Part shown: positions 56,202 through 64,000 of the stretch, in pieces
How the letters are laid out: each line of letters starts with the position of its first letter
Numbering within the stretch: the stretch's first letter is position 1
From: Myrmaecium sp. VS I D KN 1
Taxonomy: Eukaryota; Ascomycota; Dothideomycetes; Valsariales; Valsariaceae
Length of the DNA stretch: 64,000 nt
NCBI GenBank assembly: GCA_019775845.1
Contig: JADQAV010000022.1
Span: forward strand, 944,830 to 1,008,829
Direction: 5' to 3'
Notes under the pieces: model-generated
Databases searched by the model: none
The model's input: the letters and a program-made list of their open reading frames with translations, nothing else
What the model was told of the DNA's origin: nothing
Position numbers and translations under genes: made by a program

Positions 56202-58751
56202 TAAGCATCGTACGATCCTCCTTGTGTGATTCGCCGCAATCGTAGCATTATTACTGTTCTAGGCGGGGGCAGTCATCGGTCCGGGCATTTCACTCGTACT
56301 TTCAACTGGGTGAATCAATAAACACCCACTGCAGACTGTTTTGTCCGTCGAGCGGCGTAATTCCGCGCCCTTTTTAGGTGTTTTCCTGGGGAAGAAGAAT
56401 ATCGAGTGCAGATCCCTTTTACCAGAATTTCGACTTTGGCATGCAGGGTTTCGGGAGGGAAGTGGAGTGGTGTGGTGTGGAGTAGAGGGGGAAAGTGGTG
56501 CCGAGCTCTTTTTTCTTTATAATCCTTTCTACGCTTGCGGCTTGCCTTGGGTCGGTGTGTGGGTGGGTGAGAGGCATGCCGGTGTACTTTCTGTTTGGTA
56601 CGTATTTGTAGAGGGGGCGGTGTGCGGTTTGGTCACTTGTTGCAGAAGTGAGTTCAAGTAGTTGGGGTCAGGAGGAGGAGGTTGTGGATGGAGGAAGTGC
56701 GGACCTCAATTCAGTACGGTATGACCGTGGAGTAGGATGTAAAAATGAGGTTTAGTAGAGGCGAACAGACAGGGCCTCTTTTTAGCAGATTCCTCTTCAC
56801 TACTTGCTGCTCCGCCCGCGCTGTCATCCCCATCCAGCATCCCTGGGGGAACTCTTCTGGGGATGGCGAGGTTCGGCAGAGAAAGATGGGAGGAATCCCA
56901 TCATCTCTCCCTCCAATCGTTCGTTTCCCTTTCCGTTCCGCTTCTCCCCCCTGTGCCATTCGTCCGATGACGGATTGACAGGGCGAGATGGGATTACTGT
57001 AGGGGGGAGGGTGAGGGGGGAAGGTCAGCACGGGCAGGATGCAAGAGGGCCGCAGGATTTTCCTCAGCCTCGCCGCCGCAAGCCGGATCGTCCGTTGGCG
57101 CTGCAGGCCTGCTTGTGCTGCTGGACAAGGGGGGGGGGGTGTGGAAGTCGATCCCGTACGAACCGGCATGGCATGCATGCACGTAAAAGAGAAAGAGACC
57201 TTTCGGGCGGTAGCGGGCACGGGGCAGGAGGAGCACAGGAGAGGGCGAGAGCAAGAGAAAGTTTCCCAGCCTGCGAACATTCGTGCTTGAACACCTACCT
57301 GTTGTATACACACCATTACTGCTCAATGGAATGGACAAACAGGAGATCGCATGGATCACCATCAAGGTTATTCCCGAGCTTGTATCGGTGTGAAAGAGGC
57401 GGGCGAAAGGGTTGCCTTCCGTCCTTCTCCCGGACACTTCCCTCGACGCTACAGGCTGTTAGCAGGCACGCAGGGCCGAGAGGGCTAGCGTCCTGCTTGC
57501 TCTTTAGTTAGTAGGGAGGATTTTGACCCCTATTCACGCCTATCCCTCTCTAATACGGCGTGCATAAGCTCAACATCAACTCAATCACCGGCTGCGCCAG
57601 GGAACTGTGAAATCAGGCTCATATGAGTTCTCCAGGGAGGAAACTGAGCAGAGCCAGCAGCTTCGCCCGGATCGCCGAGAACCGATCACGTGTGATTGTC
57701 TTTCACCCACGAGGCGCGGGTAGGGAGTAGGAGTCGCAAGAGCCATCCTCCCATCTCCAAAATCAGAGCTCGGCATTCCCTAATTGAGACTGATTACCTA
57801 TACTCAAACAATGAACGTGGGGGCCAGGGAGAGAGCAAGAGAGAGGAATAGGGGAGCCGGTCCCGTTTGGCGGTCAAGCTTGCTTTGCGCAAAAACGATG
57901 GTATAATTTTGTCGAGAGCCTCGGAGCCCGGGCGGTCGGCAAGGTGGGCCCGTTCAGACAATAATGGATCCCGCTTTCCCTCATCGAGACGCAGTCGGGG
58001 TTGGATGGTGCGTGAGCCCCTGACTGCAGCGACGAGAGGGTGGGAGAGAGAGAGAGAAGAAAATGGTGGTCGAGGAGGGGGAAATCACGAGCTCCCGAAG
58101 TAGTGGTGATCGACATCTCCATGGTTCCCGTCGGACAGGGTACCTTGCTGAGGAGAGACGAAAGAGGGCAAAAAACGTGGGAGGACAAGGGGAGGTCAAA
58201 GGGAGCGGCCAAGCGGCGATTCGCAGTAGCATGGCAGAGAGGGAGAGAGAGAGGCACTTGCACATAATTCCATCTGCACGGCGTCGGGTACGAGGCTAAT
58301 CGCTCTGCTAAGGTACCCGATGATGGAATTCGGCCCGATTGCGAGGGGTAGGTGCAGCAGCTCCGGGGGTGTGGGAATATCATTTAGGGAAGAGCAGAGG
58401 GGGAGACGTGCTTCTTTATTTCTTTCTCCCCTCTTTTCGGTGAATTGCGAACAAGTGCGCTGTGCAGGTGCTCTCTCGCTCTCTCAGTCTGAATTCACTA
58501 ACCACTTCGGTAGAAAGGGGGGTAGAGAAAGCAAAAAGAATGCACGCGGTCGGACTCCGGTGAAGGAAGATCTGAACCGAGTGACATGCATTGACGGCGT
58601 CCGAGCAGAGCTCGAGGCTTGTGAATCTGGCCATGAAATAATATCTGGTAGTTGAACTAAATAATGGTCCGACATGTCAGCTGGCTCGGCTGGCAACAGG
58701 CGGGAGGTTTCAACGGTAACCGGAAGCCGTTCGAAGAAGAACCGTTCACTG

Positions 58752-58800
58752 ATGCTGTTGCTGCTGCTGTTGCTGTTGCTGTTGCAGCAGCTGTTGTTGC
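58752..58800 (+). repeat. TGCTGT-type trinucleotide repeat
   Basis: Interleaved TGC and TGT triplets over about 49 bp in the gene-free gap. In one minus-strand frame it reads as Ala/Thr repeats, which inflates a chance open frame there. Confidence 0.85.
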
Positions 58801-60393
58801 GTTGTGTGAAAGTAAACAAAGGGCAAGCTCGCAACCAGCACGCGGGTGGGGCCGGACCAGGTGGTCCCCCTGTAGCTCTTTAGCGTCCTCTAGGGGCGAG
58901 AAGCTGTCAAAAGTCAGAATGGTAGCGTGGCCGCCAAGGGAGGCTGGGGGAAAGGCCGGCCCCCGCCGAGGAGGGGACGGAATAGGTCCAGAGGATAAAA
59001 GGGGGAAGCCGAAAAGGGAGAATGACAGGGCGAATGACGGGTCCCCTTCCGCCGAAAAGGCGAAATTGCTGCGGCATCGGATCATCGATTGGTCCAGACG
59101 ATTGTCGCTTTTTTCTTCTCTTTCTTCGGCACGAATACGGGCCATGTGGAGGGAGCAGGGGACGGACGACGGCGGACTCGGGAGAATCCTCACACTAAGA
59201 TGGAGGTGGTTAGGTGACCTTGGGATGATGTGAGCTTGCCTTCCCGTGCCGCTTCGCTCGTCATGCATGGAGAGAGTCAGGGGCTGGGGCGGGAAAGTCG
59301 CGATTGTTCTGAAGCTGAAGATCCTCAGCGCCATCCCAGATGCTAGGGCAATGGCGTCCACGACCAGAGAGATTAGGCGGCGATGTACCGGGCGCCATGA
59401 GACGATGCTGCGCTCAGTCTGGCCTTTGCTGACGTACGCCTCGGAAGAGTAATATCGGGTGTGAGTAAGATGGATGTTAGTGTTGTCGGTAGGTCTCTCT
59501 GAGCCTGGTGATATAGGCACCGGCCACACTGATAGTAGCTTCCTTTTCCCGCAGCGGAAAGGGACTTGCGCATCCTTGTGTGATCGGATGATGACGCCTC
59601 CCGTGACCGACATATCCGCTGCTCTGTTCGTAAGCTCGATTCACCCGCAGCCCGCCAACTTAACCTCACACCGAACCGAGATGAAGCACCCCTTGCTGAG
59701 CCTTGAGTTCCTGCGCTAGGGTTCGAGCTCGAAACCACGTGAAGACGAAACGTTCCCGCCGCGAGCCTGTGCTCAGGCCCTCGAGCTTCGGGCGCGAGGA
59801 AAGAGGTGGACGGCACGCTTGGCCCCACTGGTATGGGACGTTGGAGCGATGCAACATTGCCGTCTGCTTGAGAAGATTTTCCTCGGGCTCCGAGTGATCG
59901 ACAGTACGGCAGGCGACTGTGGTAATCAGTCGAGCCGTGGTGATTCGCGGTTTCACTTGGGAGGACAGGCTGAGAAAGAAGTAGTCCCACGATTGTCCAT
60001 CGCTTGCGGAATATCGGGACGGTTTCAAGGGACGATGGAAGAAGTTGATAAACAGATGAAGATAACTGGAGGGAAAGAGAGCCAATATTTTCTCTAATGG
60101 GATGGCAACGGGTCATTGCGTCCCCAGATGCGGTAGAGTCCAGGTGTATAATACAGCTCCTGCTTTGCCCGTACAAGTACAGTTCCACCCACAAACCGAA
60201 AAAGAAAACAGGAGCAAGAAATGAAAGGTGAGGCAAAAGCCTGCCGTCGGTATCGCCCTGACCGCGAGGTCCCACAATCTTCTATGATACGATGATGCCT
60301 TGTTGCCCACCAAGTGCGGAAACAAGATAGCCGGAAAAGGAATGGCATGTAGAGGAATGGACTGGCTGAGCAAAGGAAATGGGGTCGTCCTAC

Positions 60394-60414
60394 GCTCGGT
60401 CGTTCGAACCGAGC
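60394..60414 (+). other. Perfect 7-bp hairpin with 7-nt loop
   Basis: GCTCGGT pairs with ACCGAGC around the loop CGTTCGA. It lies about 450 bp downstream of the bZIP stop codon. Its role is unknown and it may be chance. Confidence 0.5.
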
Positions 60415-60865
60415 GGGAGATGGATAGATACTGGCGTACCATCCGACAGACCCCTAAGTGGCACCTTGCCCACATCAACCAGTTTGATATGGGATAGGAC
60501 GAAATACGCAAAATGCCTCCATACTGTATTCGGGTATCAAAATGTGAAAAGAATGTGACGAAAGGTAAGATAGAGAAACATATGTCCAGATGTGTATGGG
60601 TCGAGATGCGGGTGGAGAATGCCCGCTTGTGCTACATCTACCGTGGTGGTAGTGGGTGACTGTGAATCGTGCAGAGACTTTGATGAATGCCTTTCCAGTT
60701 CCGCCGTGTGGTAGTCCCAGCCAAAACTCCGGAGTAGATGAAGATCTACGGCCGAGCAGAAATAATGAGACTCCGCCAATGTTGTGCATTATTTTAGTAC
60801 TAGGTTTAGAAAAACGGGAAACCGAGAAAAGTTCAGGATGATTACTAAGGATTAAGCGTACGTGG

Positions 60866-62752
60866 TTAGCGGGCTTCATGCCCGGCCTCTGGAGGAGGCC
60901 AGCTCCTGTCGTACCGGTCAGATGCATACTGCTCTGGCGGAGCGCCTCTTGGGGGCGCAGAGGGCTGATGCGTTTGCGGCCGACTGGACCCTTGTCGAGA
61001 TGGAAGCGCGCCGGGTGGCAGCTGCTGCTGCGACGCGGATGTTACAGAAGGTTGGTAACTCGGAGAGTGATAACTCTGTGCAGAGGCCCCGGGAGGTGGT
61101 GCGGAATTTTGTGTCGGTACATAACTGCTGGTCCTTCTGCGCACGTTTCTGTCGTTCTCTCGCATATCGCTTGACTCGGAATAAGCTGCATACGACTCAG
61201 ACCCGCTTACACTGCTCGCGGGCCCCCCTCCGTTACTCTGTCCAGACACCCTGCGAAGGCGCGGAGAAGGAGGACGCGGGAAATGGCGCTCCAGACCCGG
61301 TGTTTGGTAGATCAGCCGTGCAAAGTAATCACGTTCGCTCTTGTAGAAGTCGCCGTCTTCCAATGCATCCCGTAACTGTTGTTCCAGCCTTGCGATCGTA
61401 CCCGCGGCTTCCTTTTCTTTCTCCTTGCGACGCGCACGAAAGCGTGCGGAGGCACCGGCGTTTCTCTTGCGCTTCTCATCCGCCACCTTCGAGGCGGCCT
61501 GTACGTCCACAGGGATTTGAACCGTGTGGCCTTGATGAGTTGCCAACGTAAGCATCTGAAAACTGCTCTGGCCAGACGAGGCAACTGGGATGCCGTAAGG
61601 TCTGTCTGGGCCACCGTGCTGCATCGGCGCGGACGTCTGGGGATAGCTGGACAGGTGATGAATGGATGCAAGAGCGGGAGGTGTCGGCGCGGACGTGTGG
61701 AACAGGCTAGGGTCGGGCGAAGTTTGGCCAACCTGGCTGTAGCCAGAGATTGAAGTGCTGGGACTTGCACTTCCAGACTGGGCGAAGGAAACACTGGCCC
61801 TCCTGGATCCTACGGCAGCTGGGGGTGGTGTCGGCGCAGTTGTACCAGTGAAGTTGAAGCCAGGTCGGAACATTGGTAAAGGCGTAGGAAGCGGCTGGAC
61901 GGGATGTGACGCTAGATCTGACTGGTGATGTGCTGCCGATAGAAAAGGAGATTGATGCGCATCGATGGTAGCCGTGGCAGGTTTGAGGAAACCGAAGTTT
62001 TGAGTGCGGTGGGCTCTCGGGGAGTGCGGACTCAGAATGCGTCGCGGAGCTCCACCCTGATAGCGCCTCGAGGCCTCATCTTGACTAGAGGAATCGATGC
62101 TGGCTGGCCTGCTGAATGGAGGGATGTTATGACCTGGGGTCAGATCAGTGGGAGAAGGAGACTCCAGTTGCGAAGCGCTTCGTCGTTGGCCGCGAGGCTC
62201 CATCGGTTCAGGCTGTGGCGGGTTCAGCATGGCGTTGAGGTCTAACGCTTTGGCTGGCTTCCTGTTGAAGGGAGCTGGCGTGCTCTCTGGGGTCTGATGA
62301 GCGGAAGATACATTAGAATCGGGTCGACGTAAACTGCCATCATGCCTCTCCGGAGGAAACATCTTCAGGTCCGGCTGCTCGCGGCCTGTTGAAGCTTGAG
62401 ACGCGACGTGAGAAGAGGCACCACGGCTGGAAACATTGGTTGAGCTAAACGGAGAACCGGACGACGGGCCTGGCTGTTGCTGCTGCGGCATGAGGAGTCT
62501 GTCGTCGGGATTCCTCAGGCCTCGATATGCGGACCATGGGCGTCCCCTCGCCGCAACACCACCACCGCCGCCGCCGCCACCGCCGCTGGAGAAGCGTGAA
62601 TCCTCCCGGTCAATGGTGGGCTCTTGCTTGAAAGACTCAAACGACGGGAGCAGGCCGGTGTGGAAGTGCCGCGGATAGGGAGAGTGGGTGAAAGGAACTG
62701 CGAGCTCTGGTGTAGCCACGGTGAAGGATTTCAGTGGACGTCTTGCAACGTC
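60866..62752 (-). CDS. bZIP transcription factor (first exon unresolved)
   Basis: A nuclear DNA-binding regulator. The basic region and zipper lie in the last third (DEKRKRNAGASARFRARRKE, then IARLEQQLRDALEDGDFY and ERDYFARLI). The long N-terminal part is Pro/Ser-rich with a Gly run and a Gln run, and the tail is Ser/Pro/Gln-rich. The NAGASARFRARRKEKE signature is that of a fungal-specific bZIP group; I cannot name the orthologue firmly. The frame has no ATG until codon 77 counted from a GTG at 62719, and an in-frame stop lies at 62816-62818. A good acceptor (CTAAT box, long C/T tract, ACAAG|GAC) at 62752 suggests that the ATG is in an upstream exon. The coordinates give this acceptor as the 5' limit. 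From the GTG the protein would be 617 aa. Confidence 0.88.
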   Translation of the reverse strand, partial: DVARRPLKSFTVATPELAVPFTHSPYPRHFHTGLLPSFESFKQEPTIDREDSRFSSGGGGGGGGGVAARGRPWSAYRGLRNPDDRLLMPQQQQPGPSSGSPFSSTNVSSRGASSHVASQASTGREQPDLKMFPPERHDGSLRRPDSNVSSAHQTPESTPAPFNRKPAKALDLNAMLNPPQPEPMEPRGQRRSASQLESPSPTDLTPGHNIPPFSRPASIDSSSQDEASRRYQGGAPRRILSPHSPRAHRTQNFGFLKPATATIDAHQSPFLSAAHHQSDLASHPVQPLPTPLPMFRPGFNFTGTTAPTPPPAAVGSRRASVSFAQSGSASPSTSISGYSQVGQTSPDPSLFHTSAPTPPALASIHHLSSYPQTSAPMQHGGPDRPYGIPVASSGQSSFQMLTLATHQGHTVQIPVDVQAASKVADEKRKRNAGASARFRARRKEKEKEAAGTIARLEQQLRDALEDGDFYKSERDYFARLIYQTPGLERHFPRPPSPRLRRVSGQSNGGGPASSVSGSESYAAYSESSDMRENDRNVRRRTSSYVPTQNSAPPPGASAQSYHSPSYQPSVTSASQQQLPPGALPSRQGSSRPQTHQPSAPPRGAPPEQYASDRYDRSWPPPEAGHEAR

Positions 62753-64000
62753 CTTGTAACGGAGAAGGAAGGGGGGGAATTGTAGAAAAGTGGCGGTATA
62801 GAGGAGATTGGAATATTAGAGAGACTCGGAGACCGGGGAGGGATGTGCACTGTCTCGAATGAAAGCGCCGCCAACGAGGGAGAATGAGTGGGCCAAGCTT
62901 CCCATGTCAGTCAGGTTCGCACGAGGCCGGGAGCTTGGAGCAACCCGCGGAATGGGGGTATGCAGGGACGTGAAGAGCTGGTGTGGAGGGCCAGCTACTC
63001 GAGTCCTTGGAGGAGAAGTGACATTACACAGGCGCGTGTTTTGGGCACCGGGATAGCAGGCGTATATCACTTCCCGTGACCCGTCCGGGCACCGACAGCC
63101 ACTTGAGATAGCTGGAGCAGACGCAGTTGCGGTGAGCTGGGCGAGAGCAGCCAACCAGAGGCATACAGCAAGACGGGGTGTGGTGAGAGCTGCACCCCTG
63201 CGAGCAGCTACAGCGAACGTGGAAAGGACCCAAGTACATCATCCCTCCATGGATGTACCGTGCCCGGCCCCGGTCGAGCTAGTCGGCAGGCACGGTGGGT
63301 GCATGGTGGGTGCATGGTAAAAAGGGAAAGAAGGGGAGGAAGGGGAGGAAAGAGAGGAAGGGAAAGGAGAGCCCACCGCTACTGCGTGGCCTTACCCGAG
63401 CCAGGAGAGGAGCCAGGAGTGAGCCGGAAGGCAGGAGGAGGAGCCAGAAGGCAGGAGGAGCCAGAGAAGCCAAAAGCCAGAAGCTAGAAGCCAGAAGCCA
63501 GAAGCCGGGGCCCAGGAGGCCAGCGAAGCCAGGAGGGGCCAAGTGCCAGGGCCAGGGGAAGGCGCGTCCGGCCGGCGGGGGGAGAGGTAGGGGGCGCACA
63601 GGGGGGGATTGTTGCCGTGCAGTGCGTGGGTGCGTGGATGCGTGGGTGCGTGCATGGGGGTGGTTATGGGAGCGCCAGCACCAGGCTGCCTGTCGGTTGA
63701 TGGCTGACGGTGAAGGGGATGCACGGCGGCGGATTCGGCGTTGGGCCAGCGCGGAAAGGCGGAAGCAGGATGCCCACGCACTACTGCCTCGCTACAGCCA
63801 GCTGCGGCCCCGACTACGACCCGACCCAGCGTAGTCGGTAAGGCGGTTGGACCGCCTGGTAGCCTCGCCGAAATGCTGTGCATGGTGCGACGCTCATCCG
63901 TCCACCGCCATCGCCATCGGAGCGCCCTGGTGATGGCGAGCTGGAGCTAAAGCCCATAGTTCGCCCGGCACCGTCCTCTCCTGCTGCCGCTGCCGCTGGT
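62753..64000. other. Upstream region of the bZIP gene
   Basis: Should contain the missing first exon, the 5' leader and the promoter of the bZIP gene. I cannot choose an exon. It includes GGTGCATG and GTGCGTGG simple repeats (63293-63317, 63627-63656) and the AGAAGCC repeat block described separately. No other gene is supported. Confidence 0.5.
63405..63560 (+). repeat. Degenerate AGAAGCC/GGAGCCAG tandem repeat
   Basis: About 150 bp of imperfect, purine-rich 7-to-12-nt units (GCCAGAAG, GGAGGAGCC) upstream of the bZIP gene. One strand is almost free of T. Confidence 0.8.

Larger units (their letters stand above)
53405..60865. other. 7.5-kb stretch without a supported gene
   Basis: This lies between two genes that converge on it. 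I find no recognisable protein. The longest frames (58657-59613 minus, 318 codons; 59373-60275 minus, 300 codons; 56804-57511 plus, 235 codons) have random-like composition and overlap one another. Scattered features are an intron-like pair on the plus strand near 53607-53849 (GTAAGG ... CTAAT ... TTGCAG), a GCTC/TAGG simple repeat at 56146-56201, a TGCTGT repeat at 58752-58800 and a hairpin at 60394-60414. It could carry non-coding transcripts, long untranslated regions or short-peptide genes; none can be shown here. Confidence 0.5.

Noticed and set aside
58657-59613. A 318-codon minus-strand frame in the gap
   Set aside because: Random-like composition, repeat-derived Ala/Thr runs and overlap with other open frames; no recognisable domain or splice-supported extension.
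59718-59741. A GGTTCGAGCTCGAAACC inverted repeat resembling a tRNA T arm
   Set aside because: It is a short palindrome; the rest of a tRNA is missing.
59373-60275. A 300-codon minus-strand frame in the gap
   Set aside because: Same reasons; no family features, and it overlaps the previous frame in another phase.
1-64000. A secondary-metabolite or sugar-use cluster built from the SDR, GH36, RidA, zinc-cluster and lactonase genes
   Set aside because: The genes are far apart, mixed with housekeeping genes, on different strands, and lack a backbone enzyme or transporter.

Overview
The window is nuclear DNA of a filamentous ascomycete (Pezizomycotina). The evidence is the many 45-80 nt spliceosomal introns, a Zn(II)2Cys6 regulator, a HET-domain relic with RIP-like decay, a fungal raffinose-synthase-like GH36 enzyme and fungal forms of MIC60, SAC1 and CENP-U/Ame1. 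The style of several proteins suggests Eurotiomycetes, but the species cannot be fixed from the sequence alone. Apart from the HET relic, no clear transposon was found, and I found no rRNA, tRNA or CRISPR array.

Layout. 1-2.8 kb: poorly coding DNA with a decayed HET gene. 2.8-7.7 kb: a short-chain dehydrogenase and an unrecognised three-exon gene in loose intergenic DNA. 7.8-19.95 kb: a 1,267-aa unrecognised protein, the mismatch-repair ATPase MSH6, and a convergent GC-rich GH36 gene. 21.4-29.1 kb: a RidA-family gene, a six-exon zinc-cluster regulator, the mitochondrial tyrosyl-tRNA synthetase divergent from it, and a charged hypothetical protein. 30-43 kb: CAF-1 subunit B, pescadillo (NOP7) divergent from PIG-U/GAB1, an SMP-30-like lactonase and MIC60. 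43.3-53.4 kb: SAC1 divergent from RAB5, folylpolyglutamate synthase, and a twin CX9C protein divergent from the kinetochore protein Ame1/CENP-U. 53.4-60.9 kb: a 7.5-kb gap with no gene I can support, lying between two convergent genes. 60.9-62.8 kb: a bZIP regulator whose first exon is probably not resolved.

How the genes relate. This is mostly a housekeeping neighbourhood: DNA repair and chromatin (MSH6, CAF-1B, Ame1), mitochondrion (TyrRS, MIC60, probably the CX9C protein), membrane traffic and lipids (SAC1, RAB5, PIG-U), ribosome biogenesis (NOP7) and folate (FPGS). Four close head-to-head pairs share short intergenic regions (about 245-515 bp) and may share promoters. No secondary-metabolite or other biosynthetic cluster is evident.

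Most worth a second look: a possible RG-rich C-terminal exon on the mitochondrial TyrRS; four evenly spaced DELSP motifs in Ame1; the large gap at 53.4-60.9 kb; the missing ATG of the bZIP gene; and two long proteins with conserved-looking parts but no recognised family. All exon boundaries are my own reading of splice signals and reading frame, not transcript evidence.
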